Shown here in pieces: positions 1-7,461 of a DNA stretch of 64,000 nucleotides. The position numbers were made by a program, and so were the translations under genes. The notes under the pieces were generated by a model that worked only from the letters and a program-made list of their open reading frames with translations, did not search any database and was not told the origin of the DNA. Each line of letters starts with the position of its first letter. Position 1 is the first letter of the stretch. Source of the stretch: Acidocella sp. Its GTDB lineage: Bacteria; Pseudomonadota; Alphaproteobacteria; Acetobacterales; Acetobacteraceae. The stretch is taken from positions 1-64,000 of the forward strand of contig JAMFRU010000008.1 of assembly GCA_026224875.1 (NCBI GenBank), read 5' to 3'.

Positions 1-572
1 CTCTGGCCCCAGAACAATGTCTGCTGACCGGCCTTGACGGTGAATTGCTGACCGCCGGCGAAATTCCAGCTGTCGTACACAAAGGCATCGAGCATGCGCC
101 CGTTCTGGCCGTTGGCCGTGCGGGTCTGCTGCGCGAAGCTGGTGTTCGAGCTGGTGATCGGGTTGACCGTGGCCGCCTGATTGTTCTGGTTGCCCTGCAG
201 ATACACGGTGTTGAGGAAGTACTCACCGGAGAAATGCATGCCGAAAGATTGGTCTTTGATGTCCAACACGGGCAGAACTTCAAACGTGTTGCCGACGATG
301 CCGTGGCGGAAGTTGGCGTCGCCATCGTTACCGTTCTCGTTGGTCGCGCCGGAAACCAGAACCGTGGAGGGCGACTGCACACGGTACAGCCCGGTGTACG
401 AGGCCGTGATGTTCAGGTTGATCTCAACGTTGTTGCCGTGCGTAGTGCCGTCGTACAGCTGCAACGCATGCGCCGCTGGTGCTACGGCGAGCACGGCAGG
501 CAGAGCGAACCCAAAACCACGCGCAATGTTACGGCCCTTGGTCCGGCTTACGGACCCGTTTTTCTTGGACAT
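1..572 (-). CDS. DUF1302 family exported protein (N-terminal part)
   Basis: About 190 N-terminal codons are present; the gene runs off the left edge. The ATG at 570-572 has a GGGGG-type ribosome-binding site about eight bases upstream. Residues 1-38 form a signal peptide: a basic stretch, the hydrophobic core FALPAVLAVAPA, and an AHA cleavage site before LQLYDG. The mature part is rich in Asn, Thr and Gly with alternating beta-strand character, and the segment VKAGQQTLFWGQ near the window edge resembles the strand ending in W-G that is typical of DUF1302 proteins. The family is thought to be exported or outer-membrane associated and has no settled function. The gene stands alone here, with a 537-base gap behind it. 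Family assignment is fairly confident; role unknown. Confidence 0.7.
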   Translation of the reverse strand, partial: MSKKNGSVSRTKGRNIARGFGFALPAVLAVAPAAHALQLYDGTTHGNNVEINLNITASYTGLYRVQSPSTVLVSGATNENGNDGDANFRHGIVGNTFEVLPVLDIKDQSFGMHFSGEYFLNTVYLQGNQNNQAATVNPITSSNTSFAQQTRTANGQNGRMLDAFVYDSWNFAGGQQFTVKAGQQTLFWGQ

Positions 573-1109
573 ATAGTAGCCCCCTTATATATTTTTGTTG
601 TCTTAGACGTCTTAGCGAAACCCAGATTAACGAAACCCAGAAAGTTCGGTTTTACTTCGAAATGAAGGCGGAAGTGCCCGCAATTCCAAACCAAACACCA
701 CGAAAATAGCTGACAGCGCCACGATTCTTGGAAATCAACGCTAACCAGCTAGTTAACCAAAGCAGATTGTCCGGCGGAGAACGTAATCTCCCAATTTTTA
801 TCTATTCTGTATTGAGATCGTCTATAGTGGACTTAAAAGGCCCGATCAAGGGTCCCGGTCCGGACAACCCCACAAATTCCGGCGAAATCACTATCATCCG
901 TACCCAAAACGACGGCGAGGCCGCGGCGCTATGACGCGACTGCGAGATGGCGGGGTCAAATGTTCCAATATTGGGCCGGCGGGCAAGGGTGTGAGGCTGG
1001 ATCAGGCGCTTTCCCACGCGGAATGCAATCGGCGGTTTATCCAGCAGGGGCCGCGACCCTTTGGCGTTGAAGTGAAGGGCGGGTTGCACGTCCGACTGTG
1101 GCTGCAAGG
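573..1109. other. intergenic region without a convincing gene
   Basis: This gap separates the DUF1302 gene from the 3' end of an oxidoreductase. Both genes read leftwards, so it should hold the DUF1302 promoter and the end of the oxidoreductase transcript. Short open frames exist on both strands, but their translations are low in complexity, lack domains and have no good ribosome-binding site. The part from about 580 to 800 is clearly more AT-rich than the flanks, as expected of a promoter. I see no strong hairpin or tRNA in it. Confidence 0.5.
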
Positions 1110-2024
1110 TCACAGTTCCAGGATAATCTTGCCGGCATTGCCGCCCGACTCGACGAGACGGTGTGCCGCCGCCGCTTCCGCCAATGGCAGGCGCAGCCCG
1201 ATGGGCACGGTGAGCGCCCCGGCGGCTACCGCACCCGCCAATGCGCGCAGCTTCACGGAATCGTTATGCACCACGACAAAGACAGGTTTGCTGACCAGAC
1301 CTTCACTGTTGATGGGTGTGGTGGCCGCCGTGAAGATCGCGCCATCCGCGCGCAGATGCCGGCACAGTACCGCCACCGCATCGCCGCCGACCGTATCGAT
1401 CACGTATTTGAAATCCGGTCCTTGCCATGCTGCACCGCCGAGCACGAGCGTCTCATCCGCGCCCAGCGCCCGGGCCGCTTCCCGCTGGTTCTCCCGCACC
1501 GCGGCAATAATGCGCGCGCCCCTGCCGCGGGCGGCAAACATCGCAAACCTGCCGGCGCTGCCTGTAGCGCCTGTAATCAGCACAACATCGCCAGCGCGCG
1601 GCTGGGCGTATTCCTCGATCATCTGCACGCCGGTTAACCCGCCAGTAGGAATCGCAACGGCGGTGGCAAAATCAAGTGCTGCGGGGATCAGCACGGCGTC
1701 GCCTGCGGGCACCAGCACGTATTCGGCATAGGCACCGCGCTGCAACATATCGAGCATCGCGAACACGCGCTCACCCATAAACAAACCGCTGACGTTATCG
1801 CCGATCCCATCGATAATACCGGCAACGTCATAGCCCAGAACTTGCGGAAATTTTAAGGGCGCCACCGAGTCGAACATGCCCTGGCGCAGCTTCACATCCG
1901 CCGGATTAACCGCGGCGGCATGCACACGGATGCGGATTTTGCCGGGCTCGATGTCCGGCACCGGCCGCTCGGCCACACGCAGCACGTCCGGCCCGCCATA
2001 TTCGCCGCATTCCACCACGCGCAT
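1110..2024 (-). CDS. NADP-dependent quinone oxidoreductase (MDR family)
   Basis: A 304-residue medium-chain dehydrogenase/reductase of the zinc-free quinone oxidoreductase type. The N-terminal GroES-like half has the typical AAVNPADVKLRQG segment and GYDVAGIIDGIG. The Rossmann half has the dinucleotide motif ITGATGSAGRFAMFAARG at about residues 145-162. The cysteine cluster of the structural-zinc lobe is absent, which supports quinone or enal reduction rather than alcohol oxidation. It is the last gene of a leftward run, 72 bases after the 5-formyltetrahydrofolate cyclo-ligase gene. Substrate cannot be read from the sequence. Confidence 0.85.
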   Translation of the reverse strand: MRVVECGEYGGPDVLRVAERPVPDIEPGKIRIRVHAAAVNPADVKLRQGMFDSVAPLKFPQVLGYDVAGIIDGIGDNVSGLFMGERVFAMLDMLQRGAYAEYVLVPAGDAVLIPAALDFATAVAIPTGGLTGVQMIEEYAQPRAGDVVLITGATGSAGRFAMFAARGRGARIIAAVRENQREAARALGADETLVLGGAAWQGPDFKYVIDTVGGDAVAVLCRHLRADGAIFTAATTPINSEGLVSKPVFVVVHNDSVKLRALAGAVAAGALTVPIGLRLPLAEAAAAHRLVESGGNAGKIILEL

Positions 2025-2096
2025 ATTGTTTCCTCGGCGTCAGCTTATTGTTTTCGGTGCAAAGCCTAGCCAGGGCCTGCCCGGCTGGCAAGCCGC

Positions 2097-2651
2097 CTAC
2101 TCCGAGAAAACCCTGCACAGACCTGCCTCTGTTACAATGGCATGCAGAGGCAAGTCTGTTGCCTCAACAGGCAAGGCCGCCACAGTTTGCGCCGCAAACG
2201 CGCAGCCGAGGCGAAAAGCATAGGGCAATTCAGCAAGAGTTCTGTCGTAATAACCGCCGCCATAGCCAAGCCTGTGTCCGAAAATATCAAACGCCAGCAG
2301 CGGCAGCAGGATGAAGTCCGGGTTTACGCTGGCCCCAAGCGGATGAAACGTATTATACCGCCCCCGCACCATTTTATCGCCCGGCGCCCATTCACGAAAA
2401 ATTAACGCCGAGCCGGGTTTCGTTGTCTCCGGTAAACAAAGCGCATGCCCGCGCGCATGCAGCCCGTGTAACAATGGCAGAATGTCGATCTCATGCGGCA
2501 TCGGCCAATAGCCGGCAACCACCGCACCCGGCGGCACGATATCGGACTCAAGCACGTATTCGGCCAGCGCCGTGCCGCGGGCCGGGTCCAGTCTTGCCCG
2601 CAGCCCCAGCATCTCTGCCCGCAACGCCGCTTTTTGCGCTGCCGGTTCCAA
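2097..2651 (-). CDS. 5-formyltetrahydrofolate cyclo-ligase
   Basis: Converts 5-formyltetrahydrofolate to 5,10-methenyltetrahydrofolate with ATP, returning a storage folate to one-carbon metabolism. The 184-residue length is normal for the family (YgfA/MTHFS). The signature LGYGGGYYDRTL lies at about residues 127-138 and forms the ATP and substrate pocket. It starts three bases after the stop of the OmpA-like gene, so the two are probably co-transcribed and translationally coupled. In many proteobacteria this gene sits beside zapA and the 6S RNA; here those are about 16 kb away. Confidence 0.93.
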   Translation of the reverse strand: MEPAAQKAALRAEMLGLRARLDPARGTALAEYVLESDIVPPGAVVAGYWPMPHEIDILPLLHGLHARGHALCLPETTKPGSALIFREWAPGDKMVRGRYNTFHPLGASVNPDFILLPLLAFDIFGHRLGYGGGYYDRTLAELPYAFRLGCAFAAQTVAALPVEATDLPLHAIVTEAGLCRVFSE

Positions 2652-2654
2652 GGC

Positions 2655-3794
2655 CTAAGGCGTGGTCAGCCGGAACTCGATCCGGCGGTTCTGTGCGTAA
2701 TCCGCCGGTGTCTCGCCGGCGGCAATCGGGTTGTTGGCACCCATGCCGGAGGTCACAAGCCGGTTCTCCGGCACACCATCGGCAATCAGCAGATCCAGCA
2801 CCGCCAGCGCGCGGGCCGAGGAGAGGTCGAAATTCGATTTATACGGCCCGCCTTTGATCGGCTGCGCATCGGCATAGCCATCCACCGAGAGCACCCAGTT
2901 CACATTCGGCGGGATTTTCGCCGTAAGCGCCTTCACCGCATCCGCCACATCGGCGATCTCGGCCTGGCCCTGCGGCGTTATCGTTGCGTCATCCACGGAA
3001 AACAGCACGTCGCTCTCAAACACAAAGCGGTCGCCGACGACCTTGATGTTCTTCTGCCCCTTCAGGCTTTCGGACAATGCGCGGAAGAACACACTTTGAT
3101 ATTGCTGCAATTCTTCCACTTTACGCGCCAGCGCTTCGTTCAGCTGCTTGCCGAGGTCAACAATCTGCACCTGGTCCTTAACATCGGCCGCCTGCGCCGC
3201 ATCCAGCGCCTGCTGCAACGCCGCGAGCTGCGCCCGCAGTGCCGCCATCTGCTGGTTCAGCAGCACAATCTGCGCCTCATCCTGGGCCGAGAGTTTTTGG
3301 CTGGCTTCGAGCTTGCTTTGCGTATCGGCAAGGGTATCCGGCGTGCCGGCCACCGCCACCATCTGCGCCTGCAGTGCCGAGATGCGCCCCGCCGCAGCTG
3401 CCGCCTGCGCCTGCGCATCGGATAATTGCGCCTGCATGCCCTTCTGGCTGTCCTGCAGCGTGGTAATGGTCTGGGTGTCGCCTGCGAGTTGCGAGGTCAG
3501 CGCCGTGTTGGCCGTCTGCGCCTGCGCCAATTGCGCGTTCAGCGAGGCCAGCTCCTGGGACAGTGTCGCGTCCTTGGAGGTCTCCATGGACAGGCTCTGC
3601 GTCAGTTGCGCGATCTGCTGCTTCAGTAGATCGATGGTATTATTCGAGCCGGTGAGGGCGGAGGATAAAAACGCCTCGGCCAGCACGAACACGAGCAGCA
3701 CGAAGATGGTAACCATGAGCAAAGTGGACAGCGCATCCACATAGCCCGGCCACGCCTCCAGCCCGTTATCCCCCCCGCGCCGCCGCCGGCTCAT
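2655..3794 (-). CDS. MotB/OmpA-like peptidoglycan-binding membrane protein
   Basis: 379 residues. A basic N-terminus is followed by one membrane helix at about 21-43. Asp20 just before it (WPGYVDALST) occupies the place of the proton-binding Asp of MotB-type stators. Residues about 50-230 are an Ala/Gln/Leu-rich coiled coil. The C-terminal 140 residues are an OmpA-like domain with VDGYADAQPI and NRRIEFRLT, expected to bind peptidoglycan. It follows the MotA/ExbB-like channel gene by ten bases, so the pair should form a proton-driven complex. Such pairs are conserved in alphaproteobacteria beside inositol monophosphatase genes; no flagellar gene is nearby, so I do not call it a flagellar stator. 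Confidence 0.85.
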   Translation of the reverse strand: MSRRRRGGDNGLEAWPGYVDALSTLLMVTIFVLLVFVLAEAFLSSALTGSNNTIDLLKQQIAQLTQSLSMETSKDATLSQELASLNAQLAQAQTANTALTSQLAGDTQTITTLQDSQKGMQAQLSDAQAQAAAAAGRISALQAQMVAVAGTPDTLADTQSKLEASQKLSAQDEAQIVLLNQQMAALRAQLAALQQALDAAQAADVKDQVQIVDLGKQLNEALARKVEELQQYQSVFFRALSESLKGQKNIKVVGDRFVFESDVLFSVDDATITPQGQAEIADVADAVKALTAKIPPNVNWVLSVDGYADAQPIKGGPYKSNFDLSSARALAVLDLLIADGVPENRLVTSGMGANNPIAAGETPADYAQNRRIEFRLTTP

Positions 3795-3804
3795 TTAAGC
3801 GGGC

Positions 3805-4941
3805 TCATGAGCGCTGGTCATCCGCTATGGCGGCCACCGTGCGTGTCAGCATTTTCAAATCGCTGCGCAATTCGCTCAAACTTTGCGAACGGCCTTGCTC
3901 GTTTTCGGTAAGCAGGCGCGAGAGCAGCAACTCGATATTACGCAAATATGCGCGGGAAACTTCATCACCCGGCTTCTGTTCCGAGAGCCGCGCCAGCACC
4001 GGCCCAAGGGCGGCCTGGTTGGCGGCGAGCTTCTCCATCAGCTGCTGGTTGCCGTGCATCGTGTCGGCCAATTGCGCCAGCCGGTCACCCATCGCCAGCA
4101 GTGCGTTGTTGCCCTGGCCACGGCTTTCCTCGCCACGCACCAGCACACGCTGCAAGCCTTCCATATTCTCGGCCGTCTGCTCCAGCAGCGCCTGCACATA
4201 CACCGGTACGCTGGCCTCGCCATCGCCCGTAATGCCGCCGGTGGAAAGCCGCGTCAGTCCCGCCAGCCATTCTTCCAACTCGTTGAAAAACCGGTTCATC
4301 GCCTGCCCGGCGGTAAGGTCAAGAAAACCCAGAATCAGCGCGCCGGAAAGGCCGAACAGCGAGGAGGAGAATGCCGTGCCCATCCCCGCCAGCGGCCCGG
4401 CGAGGCCGGATTTCAGCTGCGCGAACATGGCGTTCACATCGCCGCCGGCAAGGGACATGCCGTTAATAACCTCGGCCACGGAATTGACCGTATGCAGCAG
4501 CCCCCAGAAGGTGCCGAGTAGGCCCAGGAAGATCATAACCCCGGTCACGTAGCGGGAAAGCTCGCGGCTCTCATCCAGCCGCGAGGAAATACCGTCGAGG
4601 ATCGTGTTCAGCGCCTGGCCCGAGAGGGTAATACGGCGCTCGCCATCGGCGCGGCCCTGCAGCATGCGCGCCATGGAGGCGAGCAGCACCGGCGGGCGGG
4701 ATTTTTCCAGCTTCTGGCGGTTGCGGCGGAACTCCTCCACCCAGGCAACCTCGGGGTACAGGCGCTGCACCTGCCTTATGTTCCAGAACACGCCGAAAAC
4801 CTCAACCGCGACGATCACCGAGTTGATCACCGGATTGGCCATGTAGAAGCGCACCAGCTGAGGCGATACCAGCACCGCCACGCCATAGACCGCCACACAG
4901 AAGACCACCATGCGGATGAGGAAACTGGTCGGCTTGGTCAT
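3805..4941 (-). CDS. MotA/TolQ/ExbB-like proton channel protein
   Basis: 378 residues. Two N-terminal membrane helices (about 7-27 and 35-55) are followed by a cytoplasmic region. Two further helices, including GVMIFLGLLGTFWGLLHTV and ALILGFLDL, carry the MotA/TolQ/ExbB signature. The C-terminal 120 residues are a hydrophilic coiled coil. It is the channel partner of the OmpA-domain protein encoded next. The ATG overlaps the preceding stop codon by one base (TAATG), so translation is coupled to the small OmpA-like gene upstream. What it energises is unknown; envelope anchoring or transport are reasonable guesses. Confidence 0.85.
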   Translation of the reverse strand: MTKPTSFLIRMVVFCVAVYGVAVLVSPQLVRFYMANPVINSVIVAVEVFGVFWNIRQVQRLYPEVAWVEEFRRNRQKLEKSRPPVLLASMARMLQGRADGERRITLSGQALNTILDGISSRLDESRELSRYVTGVMIFLGLLGTFWGLLHTVNSVAEVINGMSLAGGDVNAMFAQLKSGLAGPLAGMGTAFSSSLFGLSGALILGFLDLTAGQAMNRFFNELEEWLAGLTRLSTGGITGDGEASVPVYVQALLEQTAENMEGLQRVLVRGEESRGQGNNALLAMGDRLAQLADTMHGNQQLMEKLAANQAALGPVLARLSEQKPGDEVSRAYLRNIELLLSRLLTENEQGRSQSLSELRSDLKMLTRTVAAIADDQRS

Positions 4942-5534
4942 TATTGTACTCCGCTCCCGATCACGGCTTCATCCTCATTCTGCCCGGGCACGGCGCCCAA
5001 GGCGCGCGGCAGAATGTTTTGCGGCGGCACACCGCAGGCGGTGAGTGCGGCCTGCACCGCCAAAGCGCGGGAGAGAGAGAGCCGCATGGCCGCCGAAGGG
5101 TCGGCGGCAACAGCCGGGGCGCGGGCGGATACCGAGATATGGCCCGGCGTGGTGCAGAAAGGTTTTAGCGCCGCCGCCGCATTGGCCGGCAGCTCATCGC
5201 CGCCAGGGGCGAACTTAAGCGCTACGGGGCTGGCGGGAAGCACTGGTTTGGGCACTTGTTTGGCAGCGGTTGCCGCGGCCGGCGCCACCACACGGGCCGC
5301 AGCCTGCACCGGCTTAGGCAAAGCCCCGGCCGGCTTGAGTGTAGCCACCGCCGCATGCGCCGGATGTTTCCAATGATGCACAACAGGTGCCGCTACCGGC
5401 GCCTCCATAACCAGCGGGGGCGGCGGCTCAATACCCGCAAGCTGTTGCAGTGCGGCGGAATTAACCACCACCTGCGCCAAAGCAGGCAAAGGGGCCGCGA
5501 ACAAAAAACCGGTCAGTAGAAATAGCTGTTTCAC
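4941..5534 (-). CDS. small periplasmic protein with degenerate OmpA-like domain
   Basis: 197 residues with a clear signal peptide (MKQLFLLTGFLFAAPLPALA). A long Pro/Ala/Val-rich linker follows, then a C-terminal part that reads like a reduced OmpA domain (LKFAPGGDELPANAAAALKPF, then SRALAVQAALTACGVPPQNI). The last conserved OmpA motif with two arginines is missing, so binding to peptidoglycan may be lost. It is the first gene of a three-gene set with the MotA/ExbB-like channel and the full OmpA-domain protein, and probably acts as their periplasmic accessory. Function is inferred only from context. Confidence 0.7.
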   Translation of the reverse strand: MKQLFLLTGFLFAAPLPALAQVVVNSAALQQLAGIEPPPPLVMEAPVAAPVVHHWKHPAHAAVATLKPAGALPKPVQAAARVVAPAAATAAKQVPKPVLPASPVALKFAPGGDELPANAAAALKPFCTTPGHISVSARAPAVAADPSAAMRLSLSRALAVQAALTACGVPPQNILPRALGAVPGQNEDEAVIGSGVQ

Positions 5535-5549
5535 ATAGCGAGACTAGCG

Positions 5550-6377
5550 TTATCCCTTCGAGGCCGCCAGACCGTCCCGCACCACCTCAAGCAGTTTCGG
5601 GTGCATATGCGGATTTGCCGCCACAACCGTATTGGCAATCTCATCGCGGCCCTCGGCATCCGTGGCATAGCCACCCGCCTCACGCACAATCAGCATGCCC
5701 GCCGCAATGTCCCAGGGGTGAATGCCGGTCTCCCAGTACCCATCGTACCGCCCCGCCGCGACCCAGGCGAGATCCAGCGCCGCCGAACCAAACCGCCGTA
5801 TTCCCGCCACCTGCGGCATCAACGTGCCCAAGGTCCGCGCAAACTCCAGCCGCTGGCTGCCATTGCTGATCGCAAACGGAATCCCCGTCGCAAACAACGC
5901 ATCCTTCAGCTCCCGCCGCGCGCTCACACGCAGGCGCTTGTCGTTCACATACGCCCCAACGCCCTTCTCGGCCCAGAACATCTCGCCATTCACCGGGGAA
6001 TACACCACAGCCGCATGAATCTCAGTCCCGCCCTCCGGCAAACGCTTCTCCAACCCAATGGAAATCGCCCAATGCGGAATGCCATGCAAAAAATTCGTCG
6101 TCCCATCCAGCGGATCAACAATCCACCGCCAAGACCACTTATCAGACCCCGAAGCCCCGGACTCCTCCATCAGCATCGCATAACCAGGCCGCGCCTTCTC
6201 CAAATCCTCGCGCAGTGACTGCTCAGCCCGCAAATCAGCCTGGCTCACAAAATCCCCCGGCCCCTTCATGGAAACCTGAAGATTCTCCACCTCCATAAAA
6301 TCCCGCAACAACCTTTTAGCCGCCTTAATAGCCGCAGCCTGCATAACGCTCATATGCGGTGAAAGACGAGGCATCAT
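5550..6377 (-). CDS. suhB: inositol monophosphatase family protein
   Basis: Mg-dependent phosphatase of the inositol monophosphatase/SuhB family, about 275 residues as expected. Metal-site motifs are all present: EESG, then WIVDPLDGTTNFLHG, and WDIAAGMLIVREAGG near the C-terminus. Substrate in bacteria may be myo-inositol-1-phosphate; SuhB also influences ribosomal RNA transcription in other species. Three ATGs lie close together; the one at 6375-6377 has an AGGAG site eight bases upstream, whereas the longer form from 6383 leaves only two bases. It heads the leftward run toward the OmpA/MotA-like genes. Its upstream region is the large palindromic element. Confidence 0.9.
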   Translation of the reverse strand: MMPRLSPHMSVMQAAAIKAAKRLLRDFMEVENLQVSMKGPGDFVSQADLRAEQSLREDLEKARPGYAMLMEESGASGSDKWSWRWIVDPLDGTTNFLHGIPHWAISIGLEKRLPEGGTEIHAAVVYSPVNGEMFWAEKGVGAYVNDKRLRVSARRELKDALFATGIPFAISNGSQRLEFARTLGTLMPQVAGIRRFGSAALDLAWVAAGRYDGYWETGIHPWDIAAGMLIVREAGGYATDAEGRDEIANTVVAANPHMHPKLLEVVRDGLAASKG

Positions 6378-6387
6378 GGGCATGGGC

Positions 6388-6622
6388 TCCTAAAAGGTAA
6401 AAAGGCCAGGGCTCTGCCCTGGACCCGCCGGGGCCTGAGGCCCCGGACCCCCATTAGTTTAGGGGATTTGAGAGATGGGGGTAACTCGCCCCCTAGCACC
6501 ACGTATTATGTCGAGAACCAAGGGGGCGAGTTACCCCCATCTCTCAAATCCCCAAGTTAAAGGGGTCTGGGGCCTGCGGCCCCAGCGGGGTCAGGGGCGG
6601 AGCCCCAGCCTTTTAACCTTTA
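6388..6622. repeat. nested palindromic element A, perfect 33-bp core arms
   Basis: A 235-bp structure with two nested inverted repeats. The outer arms (about 6388-6449 and 6566-6622) are imperfect copies of each other and carry the motif aaaaaggccagggctctgcc. The inner arms are a perfect 33-bp inverted repeat, 6462-6494 with 6521-6553, around a 26-base spacer. The right end of the outer arm overlaps the last codons and stop of efp. A related element with a different core lies at 10330-10555. It can act as a terminator for efp, but it is far longer than a normal one. Confidence 0.85.
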
Positions 6623-7179
6623 GCCCGTTCCACGTAGCTTCCGTCTTCCGTGCGCACTACGACGCGTTCGCCGGCTTCGATGAAGGGTGGGACGAGGGTT
6701 TTTACGCCGTTGGAGAGTTTGGCGGGTTTGTAGGATGAGGATGCGGTTTGGCCTTTGACGACGGGGTCTGCTTCCACGATTTCCAGGGTGACGTGTGGTG
6801 GCAGTGCGATGGAGACTGGGTCGCCTTCGACGAGGCCGACGGAGACGGCCATGTTGTCTTGCAGGAAGGGTGCGGAATCGCCGAGGATGGTTGCGGGGAC
6901 CATGAATTGTTCGAAGGTTTCGGGGTCCATGAGGACGAGGTTATCGCCGTCTGTATAGGAGTAGGTATAGTCCCGGTCTTCGGTTGTCAGGCGTTCCACG
7001 GTATCGGCGGTGCGCCAGCGTTCGTTGGTTTTATTGCCGGTTTTCAGGTTGCGCATTTCCACCTGGATAAAGGCGCCGCCTTTACCTGGGGTGATGATCT
7101 GCTGCTTCAGGATGGTCCAGCGATTGCCATCGTGTTCGATGACCTGTCCGGCGCGGATGAGGTTAGCCTGCTGCTTCAT
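6613..7179 (-). CDS. efp: elongation factor P
   Basis: EF-P binds between the P and E sites of the ribosome and rescues stalling at polyproline stretches. 188 residues, the usual length, with an N-terminal KOW-like domain and two OB domains. The tip loop is TPGKGGAF, with Lys33 as the modification site, so it belongs to the lysine-type EF-P that is beta-lysylated. Genes for both modifying enzymes, epmB and epmA, lie 3.4-6 kb to the right. The stop codon falls inside the end of palindromic element A, which probably terminates the transcript. Confidence 0.97.
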   Translation of the reverse strand: MKQQANLIRAGQVIEHDGNRWTILKQQIITPGKGGAFIQVEMRNLKTGNKTNERWRTADTVERLTTEDRDYTYSYTDGDNLVLMDPETFEQFMVPATILGDSAPFLQDNMAVSVGLVEGDPVSIALPPHVTLEIVEADPVVKGQTASSSYKPAKLSNGVKTLVPPFIEAGERVVVRTEDGSYVERAKG

Positions 7180-7289
7180 GTGATCTGCCTGCCGATGAGA
7201 AACTTTGAATGAGCGTGATGGTGACGCGGGGGCTTACGCCGCCGGGGCACTTTCGGCAAGTCGCGCGCCGCGAGGCGCGGTATATCCTG

Positions 7290-7318
7290 GTATAAAAATG
7301 CCCGTATCCTAGTACCAA
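7290..7318 (-). promoter_or_regulatory. candidate sigma-70 promoter of efp
   Basis: On the minus strand TTGGTA (complement of 7313-7318) and TTATAC (complement of 7290-7295) are separated by 17 bases, about 110 bases upstream of the efp start. It is the best match in the 280-base gap between efp and the divergent autotransporter gene. That gap also contains an imperfect hairpin at 7329-7351. Confidence 0.45.
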
Positions 7319-7461
7319 AGCGGCAATCGGCTCTTTGCCGGGGCAAAAGAGCGTTACTTTGCCAGAAACTTTTTTTGAAAATTTCCCCATGCGCTTAACG
7401 GCCGATTCACACCTGCAAGGCTAAATGGGCTCACCCCCCCGTTTGTACATGGCGCCAAAAA

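Noticed and set aside
802-1113. 103-residue open frame on the minus strand and a 68-residue one on the plus strand in the first intergenic gap
   Set aside because: Translations look random, have no domain or ribosome-binding site, and overlap each other and the oxidoreductase end.
2655-4941. MotA/MotB-like pair as a Zorya anti-phage system
   Set aside because: No ZorC, ZorD or ZorE genes follow; the neighbours are housekeeping genes.
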